Shown here: piece after piece, positions 35,357 to 44,479 of the stretch
Layout of the letters: every line of letters begins with the position of its first letter
Numbering within the stretch: the first letter of the stretch is position 1
Assembly (NCBI RefSeq): GCF_017744095.1
Contig: NZ_JAGHQX010000006.1
Coordinates: forward strand, 186,001-250,000
DNA: 64,000 nt
Reading direction: 5' to 3'
Origin: Shimia sp. R10_1
GTDB lineage: Bacteria; Pseudomonadota; Alphaproteobacteria; Rhodobacterales; Rhodobacteraceae
The notes under the pieces: generated by a model
What the model saw: only the letters and a program-made list of their open reading frames with translations
Told to the model about the DNA's origin: nothing
The model's database searches: none
Made by a program: the position numbers and the translations under genes

Positions 35357-36058
35357 ATGCCCCAAACGCTCACCACCATTGGCTTTGATGCAGACGACAC
35401 GCTTTGGCATACTGAGCGGCTTTTCAGACTGACACAGGAGCGGTTTGCAGAATTACTGAAAGACTTTACTGACCCTGCGCATTTGCATGATCGCTTGCTG
35501 GAGGCAGAAAGGCGCAATGTGGGCCACTACGGGTTTGGCGTGAAGGGGTTTGTCTTGTCGATGATTGAGACAGCAATAGAGGTGACAGATGAAAAGGTCC
35601 CCGCGTCAGTCATTTCAGAGTTGATGGCGTGCGGACGCGACATGCTCGCGCACCCCATAGACCTTCTTCCGAACGTCGCCGAAGTGGTTGGCGCTCTTGC
35701 TGAATCCCACCGTCTGATACTGATCACCAAAGGCGACCTGCTCGATCAGGAGCGCAAATTGGCACAATCAGGCCTTGGCGAATTGTTTTCTTGGGTCGAG
35801 ATTGTGAGCAACAAGACAGAAACTGTCTATGCAGAGACATTTGCCCGGCATGCCGATGGCCCAGAACGTGCAATGATGGTGGGCGACTCGATGAGATCTG
35901 ACATCCTGCCGGCACTGGCGGCTGGCAGCTGGGCGGTTCACGTCCCCAATGGCCCGGCGTGGGCTTTGGAAGCCGCTGAAACACCCAAAAATCACCCACG
36001 ATTTGTGGCGCTTTCACAACTCACCGATGTTTTGCAGACAATAAAAAACATCAAATGA
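35357..36058 (+). CDS. HAD-superfamily hydrolase
   Basis: A 233-residue haloacid dehalogenase-like hydrolase. Motif I is FDADDTLWHTE, with the two Asp that take the phosphoryl group; motif II is LILITKGD; a lysine follows (NKTETVYAE), and motif IV is MVGDSMRSDI. The cap is helical, of the small C1 type. It probably acts on a phosphomonoester; the substrate is not known. The ATG at 35357 is used instead of the TTG at 35354. It is divergent from clpS across 87 bases. Confidence 0.9.
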   Translation: MPQTLTTIGFDADDTLWHTERLFRLTQERFAELLKDFTDPAHLHDRLLEAERRNVGHYGFGVKGFVLSMIETAIEVTDEKVPASVISELMACGRDMLAHPIDLLPNVAEVVGALAESHRLILITKGDLLDQERKLAQSGLGELFSWVEIVSNKTETVYAETFARHADGPERAMMVGDSMRSDILPALAAGSWAVHVPNGPAWALEAAETPKNHPRFVALSQLTDVLQTIKNIK

Positions 36059-36244
36059 GAACGACTGGGCGCAGGTGTTGCGGTTTATCCCGCCGCCGCC
36101 ACTAGATCTTCACGCCTCGTCTCAACTGCGCTCAAACCCCAATAAACATTCACTTTCCTCAAAGAAGGGGCTGTGTTAGCCTTTTATTTAATAAAAAGGA
36201 TCAGACCGGAAAACGGCGATCAGAGGCAGTAAAGGGCAGTTCTT

Positions 36245-37642
36245 GTGAAGGCGCGACGTTCTGAGTCGGCCCGTTTTGGGCTATTTGTTGCAGCACTTTC
36301 CGTGTTGTTTTCGCTTACATCTTTTGCAGCGTTGGCAGCGCCGTATGCGGCCATGGTGATTGACGCACGCGATGGCAAAGTCCTGCACAGCCGAAATGCA
36401 GACACCCGTCTGCACCCTGCCTCACTCACCAAGATGATGACGCTCTACATCGCCTTTGAGGCGGTGGAAAACGGCGAAATCAGCCTTGATACGAAAGTTA
36501 AGATTTCGCGGAACGCTGCTGCGGAGCCACCCTCCAAGCTTGGCCTGCAATCGGGCCAGAGAATCGCGTTGCGCTATCTTATTCGTGCAGCGGCTGTAAA
36601 ATCCGCCAACGACGCCGCCACCGCGATTGGTGAAGCGCTTGAAGGTTCAGAAGCGGCCTTCGCACGTCGCATGAATCGCACAGCCAAAGCGCTTGGCATG
36701 TCCAACACGACGTTTAAGAATGCCCACGGCCTGACAGAAAGCGGACATATGTCCACGGCGCGAGACATGACCACGCTGGGGCGGCACGTGCTGTATGACT
36801 ATCCAGATTATTACAATCTGTTCTCCCGCCGCTCCACAAGCGCTGGCATCAAGACCGTAAACAACACCAACCGACGCCTGCTGAATGCGTATCGCGGCGC
36901 GGATGGGATTAAGACCGGTTATACACGCGCCGCTGGCTTCAACCTTGTTGCCTCGGCAGAGCGCGGCAACAAACGCATCATCGCCACTGTTTTTGGCGGT
37001 CGCTCAACCGCGACGCGCAACGCCAAGGTGGCAGAGCTGCTTGACCTCGGCTTCACCCGGTCAGCCAGCAGAGTTGCCCTGCGCAAGCCTGGACGCCCGG
37101 ACTACATCGGGTCAAACAAGGGCGCGGGGAAAACCATCCGCGTGACAACGGCTGTTAAAAAGTCGCTTCGCCCCAAACTGCGCCCAACTCAAGGCGCGCC
37201 TGAAGCGCCGAAGCCAGCAATCGTTGTTGCGAAAGCCGCCACACCTGATGCCAGCCTCGTGGCTGCGGCAAATGTGATTGAGCATGATATTCAATCCGCG
37301 CTTCTGCAGGCACAAGAGTCCTCTGGCGCGACCCTGGCATGGGTTGAACCTGAACCAACGCCTCCTCCCCAGCCAAAGGTCGTTACACGCATATCAACTG
37401 CGGGTGGCCGACACTGGGGCATCAACGTGGGCCGCTATGGCAGCAGATATGCCGCGGAAAAAATGCTGCTGAAGACAGCGCTCGCAGAAATGTCCACATT
37501 GGACGGCAGCCTGCGCAAGGTGGTGAAGAACACGCGTGGCTTCGAAGCCAACTTCATGGGACTGTCTAAAGAAACCGCCGACCTGGCGTGTCGCCGCCTT
37601 CAAGCCCGACAAATCACTTGTTACACGCTCGGACCGAGCTAA
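36245..37642 (+). CDS. D-alanyl-D-alanine carboxypeptidase with C-terminal SPOR domain
   Basis: A 465-residue exported class C low-molecular-mass PBP. After a signal peptide (VAALSVLFSLTSFAALA) come the three active-site motifs: S-x2-K in HPASLTKMM, S-x-N in KSANDAA and K-T-G in GIKTGYT. It would trim the fifth D-Ala of peptidoglycan stems. A basic/Pro-rich linker of about 100 residues leads to a C-terminal SPOR domain (NVGRYGSRYAAEKML...TADLACRRLQARQITCYTL) that binds denuded glycan at the division site. The start is GTG, and only a weak ribosome site (AAAGGGCAG) lies upstream. Confidence 0.92.
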   Translation: MKARRSESARFGLFVAALSVLFSLTSFAALAAPYAAMVIDARDGKVLHSRNADTRLHPASLTKMMTLYIAFEAVENGEISLDTKVKISRNAAAEPPSKLGLQSGQRIALRYLIRAAAVKSANDAATAIGEALEGSEAAFARRMNRTAKALGMSNTTFKNAHGLTESGHMSTARDMTTLGRHVLYDYPDYYNLFSRRSTSAGIKTVNNTNRRLLNAYRGADGIKTGYTRAAGFNLVASAERGNKRIIATVFGGRSTATRNAKVAELLDLGFTRSASRVALRKPGRPDYIGSNKGAGKTIRVTTAVKKSLRPKLRPTQGAPEAPKPAIVVAKAATPDASLVAAANVIEHDIQSALLQAQESSGATLAWVEPEPTPPPQPKVVTRISTAGGRHWGINVGRYGSRYAAEKMLLKTALAEMSTLDGSLRKVVKNTRGFEANFMGLSKETADLACRRLQARQITCYTLGPS

Positions 37643-37667
37643 CGCAGTGCAAAAACGCTGAAAAAGA

Positions 37668-37700
37668 AACGCCTTCGACATCCAGTCGAAGGCGTTTTTT
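37668..37700. terminator. Bidirectional terminator between the carboxypeptidase and ccoS
   Basis: AACGCCTTCGAC, loop ATCCA, GTCGAAGGCGTT, then TTTTC. A perfect 12-bp stem with T-runs on both strands. It ends the carboxypeptidase gene and the ccoGHIS operon. Confidence 0.9.
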
Positions 37701-37733
37701 CGTTGCGACCTTGGCACTCATCCTGTGCGCCCG

Positions 37734-37892
37734 TCACCCCTTGGGTTTGTCATCATATTGCCCAGAGAGGATCCGCTGCGCATTGCCTTCGGGATCATCG
37801 TATTGATCGGAGCGCACTGTGTAGAGGAAAGCCACAAGGCCAACACTGCCAAGAAACAGTGAGATTGGGATGAGATATGACAAGACTTGCAT
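37734..37892 (-). CDS. ccoS: Cbb3-type cytochrome oxidase assembly protein CcoS
   Basis: A short 52-residue gene recognised by position and sequence: it starts with one membrane helix (LIPISLFLGSVGLVAFLYTV) and ends with a soluble tail containing RSDQYDDPEGNAQRIL, the CcoS signature. CcoS is needed for incorporation of haem b and copper cofactors into cbb3 oxidase. It lies 4 bases downstream of ccoI, as last gene of ccoGHIS. The ATG at 37892 follows a GGTAGAAAA stretch. Confidence 0.93.
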   Translation of the reverse strand: MQVLSYLIPISLFLGSVGLVAFLYTVRSDQYDDPEGNAQRILSGQYDDKPKG

Positions 37893-37896
37893 TTTT

Positions 37897-40086
37897 CTAC
37901 CTTAGGCGCAGAGCGTTGAGAGACACTGTAATCGAAGAAGAAGACATCGCCAATGCCGCGATCAGCGGTGTTGCCAGACCGACAACAGCCAGAGGCACCG
38001 CAATGATATTATAAAGCGTTGCAATCCGGAAGTTTTCACGAATGCGCCGAGTGGCGGCTTGTGCTGTTTCGATCGACGTTGAAATTGGCGACAGGTCGCT
38101 GCCCAGCAAGACGATATCTGATGCCACGCGCGCCGCATCCAGCGCTGAAGCAGGCGAGATAGAAACATGCGCGGCCGCCAACGCGGCCGTGTCATTCAGC
38201 CCGTCCCCGACCATCAAAACGGTCTTTCCTTCCTCCGCAAATGATTGGATCCGCTGTGCCTTTTCTTCCGGCAACGCGTCGGCAAGCCACTGGGAAATCC
38301 CCAGACGTTTTGCCAGCGCGGCAACGGCGCCAGAGGTATCCCCAGACAAAAGAACGATCTCTTTGCCCGAACGCTTCAGCGCCGCAACAGCCTCTGCCGC
38401 GCCCTCCCGCAACGCGTCTGCGAACAGAAATGCCTTCGCCTCCGCCTCACCAATGCGCAGGTGCGCCGCGGTCTGCTCTTGTGCGCTTGCACCGGTCCAG
38501 CTCGCACGCCCAAGCCGCACCAATTGTCCATCGTACCGACCTTGCGTGCCGTAGCCCGGCACCTCTTCGATGTCTGTCACGACAGCCGGAGACACACCGT
38601 GAGCACGCGCTGCTTTGCTCAATGCAACGCTCAATGGGTGGGCAGACCCCTGCGCCAATGCCAAAGCAACGGAGAGCTCCTCGGGCGCAAACGCCCCCAG
38701 ATTGGTGACCTCTGGCGTTCCGGCGGTCAATGTGCCGGTCTTGTCAAACACCACCGTGTCCACCTGCGCGAGACGTTCGAGTGCGGTGCTGTGCTTGATC
38801 AACATGCCTTTGCGAAACAATCGACCGGAGGCAGCGGTGGTGACGGCAGGCACCGCAAGCCCAAGCGCGCACGGGCAAGTGATGATCAGCACAGCAGCAG
38901 CGATGTTGAGCGCAGTGCGCACATCAAATGTGTACAGATACCAGCCAAGAAAGCTCAGCGCAGACAGGATATGAACACCTGGGGCATATAGCTTCGCAGC
39001 CTTATCGGCCAGCGATGTGTAATTTGACCGGCCCGCTTCAGCCACGGCCACCAAATCCGCCATACGATGCAGACTTGTGTGCTCGCCTACAGCGCTCGCC
39101 CTGATCAGCAGGGGACCAGTCAGGTTCACTTCACCTGCGCTCACTATCAAACCGGGCTCTGCGAAAACAGGCACGGTTTCTCCGGTCAACAGAGAGCGAT
39201 CCAGCTCAGAGCGGCCTTCGATGATCTCACCATCGACAGGCATACGCCCCCCTGGCCGCACCAAAATCAGATCACCAATACACAGCTCCTGCACCGCAAC
39301 GGTTTCTTCCTGCCCGTCCTGCACACGAATGGCACGAGGCACTTCCAGCGCTGCAAGTTCCTCTGCCGCAGACCGCGCAACAGCACGGGTTCGGTGATCC
39401 AGGTAACGCCCAGCCAAAAGGAAAAACACCAGTGTCAGAGCTGCGTCAAAATAAGCGTGCTCCCCGGACAGGGATGTTTCCCAAAGGGACGTGACCACCG
39501 CCAAAAGGATCGCCAGCACAATTGGCACATCCATATTCAGACGCCGGTGCCTTAGCGCGCTCCAAGCGTGCACAAAAAACGGTTTTCCGGAAAACACAAT
39601 TGTTGGCAGGGCAATGGCAGCAGAGATCCAGTGGAACAGGTCACGCGTCGCAGCCTCAGCCCCCGACCAGACAGAGACTGACAGCAGCATGACGTTCATC
39701 GACGCAAAGCCAGCCACCGCGAGTCGCATCAGCAGATCGCGCCCCGCCTTGTCGGTTTGTGTCGCGCTGAGTGTGCCCGCGTCCAGCTCATGAGCTTCAT
39801 AGCCCACCCCCGCCAGCGCATCGATCAGTTGGTCTGGTGCAACCTCTACCTCAGCTTCCACCGAGGCCCGTTTGAGTGTCAGGTTCACACGCGCGGATGT
39901 GACACCAGGAACCTGCGCCAAGGCCGTTTCCACTGTCGCGATACAAGCTGCACAATGCACGGTCGGCACGGACAAAGCGATGCGTCCACGCTCCTCAGCG
40001 AGGGCAGCTTCGGCCAACGCCTCTGCCGCCGGGGCTGCATCGCAGGCCGGACATGCTGAAATTTGGGGGCGTGCCGCAGCGACCAT
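37897..40086 (-). CDS. ccoI: Copper-translocating P-type ATPase CcoI (FixI)
   Basis: A 729-residue P1B-type ATPase of the CcoI group. The N-terminal heavy-metal domain has VPTVHCAACIATVE, preceded by another short Cys pair (CPACDAAP). The membrane metal site is ITCPCALGLAVP, the phosphorylation site DKTGTLTAGTPE, and the hinge MVGDGLNDTAALA. It exports copper for cbb3 oxidase assembly rather than resistance. ATG 40086 is used, 4 bases after the ccoH stop; the frame could begin at TTG 40107. Confidence 0.96.
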   Translation of the reverse strand: MVAAARPQISACPACDAAPAAEALAEAALAEERGRIALSVPTVHCAACIATVETALAQVPGVTSARVNLTLKRASVEAEVEVAPDQLIDALAGVGYEAHELDAGTLSATQTDKAGRDLLMRLAVAGFASMNVMLLSVSVWSGAEAATRDLFHWISAAIALPTIVFSGKPFFVHAWSALRHRRLNMDVPIVLAILLAVVTSLWETSLSGEHAYFDAALTLVFFLLAGRYLDHRTRAVARSAAEELAALEVPRAIRVQDGQEETVAVQELCIGDLILVRPGGRMPVDGEIIEGRSELDRSLLTGETVPVFAEPGLIVSAGEVNLTGPLLIRASAVGEHTSLHRMADLVAVAEAGRSNYTSLADKAAKLYAPGVHILSALSFLGWYLYTFDVRTALNIAAAVLIITCPCALGLAVPAVTTAASGRLFRKGMLIKHSTALERLAQVDTVVFDKTGTLTAGTPEVTNLGAFAPEELSVALALAQGSAHPLSVALSKAARAHGVSPAVVTDIEEVPGYGTQGRYDGQLVRLGRASWTGASAQEQTAAHLRIGEAEAKAFLFADALREGAAEAVAALKRSGKEIVLLSGDTSGAVAALAKRLGISQWLADALPEEKAQRIQSFAEEGKTVLMVGDGLNDTAALAAAHVSISPASALDAARVASDIVLLGSDLSPISTSIETAQAATRRIRENFRIATLYNIIAVPLAVVGLATPLIAALAMSSSSITVSLNALRLR

Positions 40087-40090
40087 CACA

Positions 40091-40552
40091 TCAGCTCTTA
40101 TCGACAATCAGCACAACACGCTGCTCAAATGCCGTTCCGTCCAACGCGGTGGCTTTCATACGAATATTCCAGTTTCCAGGTGCCAATTCCTCGCGGGCCA
40201 CATACGCCTGGCCATCAAACTGAAAATTAGGCTCTCTGTCGTCCTTCACATGTGTCGCACGACCAAGCACGGCATGCAGGTTACTCACCTGCACTGGACG
40301 CCCGGTCTCATCGTTGACCGTCAGGATCAACAGCCCACCTGTCGCACGCGCCGAAACGGACCAGCCAAGCGCCTCTTGCGCGGTGCGCCGCACATCAAAC
40401 TCCTGACTTGCGACATAGGAGTTTTTAACTTCCAGCCCCGGAAACGTTTTCACCGCGCTGAATGCAAGCACAAGATTTACGGCAATGATCACACCAAAGG
40501 CGCCAACGAAAATCATGGCGGCATGCCATCCGGTGAACTTCTTCTCAGCCAT
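40091..40552 (-). CDS. ccoH: Cbb3 oxidase assembly protein CcoH (FixH)
   Basis: A 153-residue single-span membrane protein: short cytoplasmic end, helix (AAMIFVGAFGVIIAVNLVLAF), then a periplasmic FixH domain with WSVSARATGGLLILTVNDETG. CcoH is needed for stable cbb3 oxidase assembly and interacts with CcoP. Its first base overlaps the ccoG stop by one base, and ccoI starts 4 bases after its stop, so the operon is tightly coupled. Confidence 0.94.
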   Translation of the reverse strand: MAEKKFTGWHAAMIFVGAFGVIIAVNLVLAFSAVKTFPGLEVKNSYVASQEFDVRRTAQEALGWSVSARATGGLLILTVNDETGRPVQVSNLHAVLGRATHVKDDREPNFQFDGQAYVAREELAPGNWNIRMKATALDGTAFEQRVVLIVDKS

Positions 40553-41976
40553 TACTGGCCCTTTCCGTTAAAGATCGTATCTTTGTATACACGATCGCCA
40601 TTTCCTGTGTCTTCGAACCAGAAGCGGAACGGCGTGCTTTCACCGTCTGCTGGCAAAGATCCTTTCGGTGCAATCACATATACACGCTGGATGCGCATTT
40701 CATCCGCCTCGACTTGCACTGCTTCATACGGGGTGCCTTCCAACTGCACACGCAGCGATGGATCGCCCTTCAACGACACCCGGAACATGCGTGGCTCATG
40801 GTGTTTGTTGCGCATCCGCACCTCGTAGGTGTTGCGGATCGAACCATCAGAAAGGGTCACGTAGGTCGGATTGCGCACTGGAGCCACGGTGGCTTCGATG
40901 TCAGAGCGCAGAAACAGTGCCACAACAAGCGCGATCCCAACTGCGGACCACAAGGTTGTATACATGATCGTGCGCGGACGCAGGGCGTGTTTCCAAACAG
41001 GTTTGGGCGCTTCACCCGCGCGCTCCCGCCCTTCGTCAGAAAGCGCCAGATAGTCAATCAAACCACGCGGTTTGCCGATTTTGTCCATCATGTCATCGCA
41101 GGCATCAATGCACAGCGCACAGGTGATGCACTCCATCTGCTGGCCATCACGGATATCAATCCCGACCGGGCAAACATTCACGCAAGCCATGCAATTGATG
41201 CAATCACCAAGATCACTGTCTTCTGTGCGCTTGCCTTTGCCCCGAGGTTCACCGCGCCATTCGCGATAGCCCACCGTCAGCGTATCTTCATCCATCATCG
41301 CCGCTTGGATGCGCGGCCAGGGGCACGCGTAGATACAAATCTGTTCACGCGCAAAGCCCCCAAAAAAGAAGGTCGTCGCAGTGAGGATCGCGATCGTTGT
41401 GTAAGCAACAGGATGTGCATTGCCTGTCACCAGCTCAACAGCCAGTGTCGGGGCATCGGCAAAATAAAACACCCAAGCGCCGCCAGTCGCGACCGCAATC
41501 AACAGCCAGGACACCCACTTTGTAACACGCAGGCGGATCTTGCGTGCGTCAAGTTTTTCCTGCCGATGCAGCCGCAAGCGCGCGTTGCGATCGCCCTCGA
41601 TCCAGCGCTCCACAAGAATGAAAAGGTCAGTCCAAACAGTCTGTGGGCAAGCATAGCCGCACCAAACCCGCCCAAGCGCAGAGGTGAACAAAAACAGGCC
41701 CAAGCCTGCCATGATCAAAAGACCAGCCACGAAATAGAATTCATGCGGCCAAATCTCGATCATGAAAAAGAAGAAACGCCGATTGGCGATGTCGACCAGA
41801 ACGGCCTGATCGGGCAGGCTCGGGCCACGATCCCACCGGAGCAAAGGCGTCAGGTAGTAAATTCCAAGCGTAAACGCCATGATCCACCATTTAAGGTTGC
41901 GGAATTTACCATGGACACGTTTGGGGAAAATGGGTTCACGGCTGGCGTAAAGTGACGGTGCAGGACTGTTGCTCAC
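40552..41976 (-). CDS. ccoG: Polyferredoxin-like CcoG (cbb3 oxidase accessory protein)
   Basis: A 474-residue membrane protein. Several helices are followed by two [4Fe-4S] motifs, CINCMACVNVCPVG and CITCALCIDACDD, and a C-terminal periplasmic FixG/Ig-like domain (EVRMRNKHHEPRMFRVSL). WCGYACPQTVWTDLF and IYACPWPRIQ are further conserved Cys segments. CcoG reduces Cu(II) to Cu(I) for cbb3 assembly in Rhodobacter. It is the first gene of ccoGHIS, and an FNR box lies 63 bases upstream. Confidence 0.96.
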   Translation of the reverse strand: MSNSPAPSLYASREPIFPKRVHGKFRNLKWWIMAFTLGIYYLTPLLRWDRGPSLPDQAVLVDIANRRFFFFMIEIWPHEFYFVAGLLIMAGLGLFLFTSALGRVWCGYACPQTVWTDLFILVERWIEGDRNARLRLHRQEKLDARKIRLRVTKWVSWLLIAVATGGAWVFYFADAPTLAVELVTGNAHPVAYTTIAILTATTFFFGGFAREQICIYACPWPRIQAAMMDEDTLTVGYREWRGEPRGKGKRTEDSDLGDCINCMACVNVCPVGIDIRDGQQMECITCALCIDACDDMMDKIGKPRGLIDYLALSDEGRERAGEAPKPVWKHALRPRTIMYTTLWSAVGIALVVALFLRSDIEATVAPVRNPTYVTLSDGSIRNTYEVRMRNKHHEPRMFRVSLKGDPSLRVQLEGTPYEAVQVEADEMRIQRVYVIAPKGSLPADGESTPFRFWFEDTGNGDRVYKDTIFNGKGQ

Positions 41977-42038
41977 GGAATCACACTCTGGCTATTGGAG
42001 GCTAAATCAGTCTTCTCCTATCATGGTGTTTCAGGTCA

Positions 42039-42052
42039 TTGACCTGTGTCAA
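42039..42052. promoter_or_regulatory. FNR box upstream of ccoGHIS
   Basis: TTGAC-CTGT-GTCAA, a perfect inverted repeat that matches the FnrL consensus in Rhodobacter. It is 63 bases before the ccoG start. A -10 hexamer at class II distance was not clear. Confidence 0.8.
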
Positions 42053-42085
42053 ATGGCGCATCTGACAGGCATATTTATCAGGGAC

Positions 42086-43081
42086 TTATGCCATTTCATG
42101 GCGCTTTTGCGCGGGCGTCGCGCCCGTCCAGGTATGAAAGGCGCGATAAAAGGAATTGGGATCACGATACGCCAAAAGATACGATATCTCTTCAACACTC
42201 ATCGCCTTATCTCTCAGATAATGCAGGGAAAGATCTGATCGGGTTGTATCGAGAACCTGCTGAAACGTCATACCTTCTGCCTTTAAGTGGCGCTGCAGGC
42301 TGCGACGACTCGTCACGAGCTTTTCGCACACCGCATCCACCGTGGAACGCCCAGCGGGCAAAAGCTCCAGCAAGGCGTGACGCACACGTGCTGACATCGG
42401 GGTGATACGCCGCTGCTCCGCCAGTTGACGCGTCAACTCCTTCTCGTATCCAGCCCAAAGTTTCGGGCTCTCAGAGAGCAATGGTCGGTAGGCATCTTCT
42501 CGCGAAAACACCAACTTTGGTTTGCGGCTCAAGACAGCCTTGCGCCCAAAAAACCGATCAAAAAGCTCCTGATCCTGCACATACGCCGGGGTTCCAATCT
42601 CTATCGGCAAAATATCAACGCCGGTGAATGTGCGTGCCAGTTCAAGAAAATAGACCAACTCAAAGGCAGCCATACCGTCTGGCATCTTGAGACTCGGGTC
42701 GGCGATATCGATCTCCAACGTCACGCGTGTCGCGCTTTCTGACACCAACAGCCGAACGGGCGCAACAAGCGGTTTGAATATCGCCAGACGTTCAAGCCCG
42801 GTTGCAATATTTGGGCTGCAAGAAAAGGCAAATACAGCCGGAATCACCGGGCCACGGGCCATCTTGCGCGCCATCTCCAGCACCATTCTTGGTTCTGGCG
42901 CCTGTGCCAACATAGCCTCCCAAAGATCAAACACTTGTTTGGCTGTCAGTGCGCGACCTTCAGACTGAAACAAATCCACAGGCAGCCCGCACTTCTGCAA
43001 CATTGCCTGAGTCGACACGCCGACGGAATCCAAAAACTCTGGAACAGACCTTTGTATCTGATAGCGGGTTTGTTTGTGCAT
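42086..43081 (-). CDS. AraC-family transcriptional regulator
   Basis: A 331-residue regulator of the AraC group with an N-terminal Arabinose_bd_OruR-type domain (residues 1-200) and two C-terminal helix-turn-helices (SRRSLQRHLKAEGMTFQQVL and SVEEISYLLAYRDPNSFYRAF). AGGAGG lies 6 bases before the ATG at 43081, which fixes the start; the longer frame is rejected. It sits between ccoGHIS and ccoNOQP on the same strand, and an FNR box with a matching -10 lies about 240 bases upstream. Its ligand and targets are unknown. Confidence 0.9.
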   Translation of the reverse strand: MHKQTRYQIQRSVPEFLDSVGVSTQAMLQKCGLPVDLFQSEGRALTAKQVFDLWEAMLAQAPEPRMVLEMARKMARGPVIPAVFAFSCSPNIATGLERLAIFKPLVAPVRLLVSESATRVTLEIDIADPSLKMPDGMAAFELVYFLELARTFTGVDILPIEIGTPAYVQDQELFDRFFGRKAVLSRKPKLVFSREDAYRPLLSESPKLWAGYEKELTRQLAEQRRITPMSARVRHALLELLPAGRSTVDAVCEKLVTSRRSLQRHLKAEGMTFQQVLDTTRSDLSLHYLRDKAMSVEEISYLLAYRDPNSFYRAFHTWTGATPAQKRHEMA

Positions 43082-43122
43082 CACAGCCTCCTGAATACAC
43101 AGCAATCTATGCACAGGCTGTA

Positions 43123-43139
43123 CAAACGCCAAGCGTTTG
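43123..43139. repeat. Inverted repeat in the leader of the araC-type gene
   Basis: CAAACGC (43123-43129), spacer CAA, GCGTTTG (43133-43139): a perfect 7-bp hairpin or operator about 45 bases before the start codon. It may be an operator of the regulator itself or an RNA hairpin in its leader. Confidence 0.45.
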
Positions 43140-43289
43140 GCGCGATCTGCAAGTGAATTGTCAGGAGTATGGGGGGCCAATCATTCCAGGAAACGCGCGA
43201 ACAGGACGGAAAGACTGGCCCCCAATGCCCCACCCCCAGTGAATTGGGTAAGGCAGGCTGCGCAGAATGCCTTGCGCGGCCTATGACTA

Positions 43290-43331
43290 AAAATAACTGG
43301 AGCACCGACGCAAAACTTTGATCTTGGTCAA
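43290..43331 (-). promoter_or_regulatory. Predicted class II FNR-activated promoter toward the araC-type gene
   Basis: TTGAC-CAAG-ATCAA (on the minus strand, 43331-43318) is an FNR box. TATTTT (43295-43290) is exactly where the -10 of a class II FNR promoter should be, with the box centred at -41.5 from a start near 43283. The promoter reads leftwards to the araC-type gene. Confidence 0.6.
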
Positions 43332-43350
43332 ATTTCATCAGAAACTTTCC

Positions 43351-43386
43351 AGAAAAAGCGAAGCCGCCCCGAATAATCGGGACGGC
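43351..43386 (-). terminator. Intrinsic terminator of ccoNOQP
   Basis: On the minus strand a stem of nine pairs with one mismatch (GCCG-TCCCGA against TCGGGG-CGGC) is followed by TTCGCTTTTTC. It lies 31 bases after the ccoP stop. Confidence 0.7.
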
Positions 43387-43416
43387 CCAAAAGCATTCTA
43401 CAGAGTGGGAAAGGCG

Positions 43417-44286
43417 TTATTCACCACCGCCCAATTGGTGCACATAGCTGGATACAGCCCGGATTTGCGCCTCGCTCAAACGATCCCGATAAGACCAGGA
43501 TGGCATCACGCCGTACCGGCTATATGTGACCGTTTCTTTGATCGACGCGTAATCACCGCCATAGAGCCAAAGTGCATCGACAAGATTGGGAGCACCTTGT
43601 TCGCGATCTCCGGTGCCGTTCTCCATGTGACAAGCGGAACAGTTGTCTTCATAGACCACCGCGCCTGCATCAACCAAAGACGCATCAACCGGATCACCCG
43701 ACAGGGACATCACATAATTCACAACCTGCTCGATCTCTTCTTTCTCAAGAAGTTCACCGAAGGCAGGCATCTCAGAGTAACGCGCATCGTCGTCCTCTTC
43801 GTTGCGAATGCCGTGTTTGACGGTGAGATAGATGTTCTCGATGTCACCGCCCCAAAGCCAGTCGTTGTCCAAAAGGTTGGGATATCCAACGCCCCCAGCG
43901 GCACCAGAGCCATGGCACTGCGCGCAGAAGGTTTTGAACACCGCAGCCCCAGCAGAAGTGGCATAGCTGTTGAGCTCTTCATCCGCCGCAATCTGGGTCA
44001 GCTCTGCAGCTTCCAGTTTGGCGTTGATCGGTGCCAGCCTCTCTTCGGCGATCTGGATTTCTTCAACCACATCCGCACGCGAAGACCACCCGACCAAGCC
44101 CGCTGTGGCGCTGCTGACGCCGGGCCAAGCTGGATAGGCGATGGTGTAGCCTACGCCCCAGATGATTGTGGCATAGAACACCCACAACCACCAACGCGGC
44201 ATCGGGTTGTCGAATTCCTCGATCCCATCCCAAGAGTGACCGGTGGTGTTCGGATCCCCCTCAAACTTTTTCGATTTGTTGGTCAT
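43417..44286 (-). CDS. ccoP: Cbb3-type cytochrome c oxidase, dihaem subunit CcoP
   Basis: A 289-residue membrane-anchored dihaem cytochrome c. It has one N-terminal membrane helix ([20 protein letters not shown]) and two haem sites, [12 protein letters not shown] and [11 protein letters not shown]. It hands electrons from cytochrome c to CcoO. Its ATG overlaps the ccoQ stop by 4 bases. It is the last gene of ccoNOQP. Confidence 0.97.
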   Translation of the reverse strand: MTNKSKKFEGDPNTTGHSWDGIEEFDNPMPRWWLWVFYATIIWGVGYTIAYPAWPGVSSATAGLVGWSSRADVVEEIQIAEERLAPINAKLEAAELTQIAADEELNSYATSAGAAVFKTFCAQCHGSGAAGGVGYPNLLDNDWLWGGDIENIYLTVKHGIRNEEDDDARYSEMPAFGELLEKEEIEQVVNYVMSLSGDPVDASLVDAGAVVYEDNCSACHMENGTGDREQGAPNLVDALWLYGGDYASIKETVTYSRYGVMPSWSYRDRLSEAQIRAVSSYVHQLGGGE

Positions 44287-44468
44287 GACCGCGCCTCCTT
44301 GTCCGTGGCGGGTTTATCTGCGTGACGAAACGGGATGTTGGCGTTGTCGCGATACTCTTTGCTGGCGCCGGGACGGAACACCCAAAAGATGATCCCAACG
44401 AAGAAAAGGAACAGCATCAACAACATCCAGCTGTCGGCGAACTCTCTAAGGAAAGAATAGGTTTCCAT
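44283..44468 (-). CDS. ccoQ: Cbb3-type cytochrome c oxidase subunit CcoQ
   Basis: A 61-residue protein with one membrane helix ([19 protein letters not shown]) and a short polar tail ([17 protein letters not shown]). CcoQ (FixQ) stabilises the cbb3 complex, especially under oxygen. It lies 11 bases after ccoO, and its stop overlaps the ccoP ATG. GAGGGAAAAG precedes the ATG. Confidence 0.95.
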   Translation of the reverse strand: METYSFLREFADSWMLLMLFLFFVGIIFWVFRPGASKEYRDNANIPFRHADKPATDKEARS

Positions 44469-44479
44469 CTTTTCCCTCC

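Larger units (their letters stand above)
43082..43416. other. 335-base non-coding spacer between ccoP and the araC-type gene
   Basis: No credible gene is seen in either direction. From right to left it holds the ccoP terminator (43351-43386), an FNR box (43318-43331), a -10 hexamer at 43290-43295, about 200 bases of probable leader, a 7-bp hairpin (43123-43139) and the AGGAGG of the araC-type gene. Confidence 0.6.
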
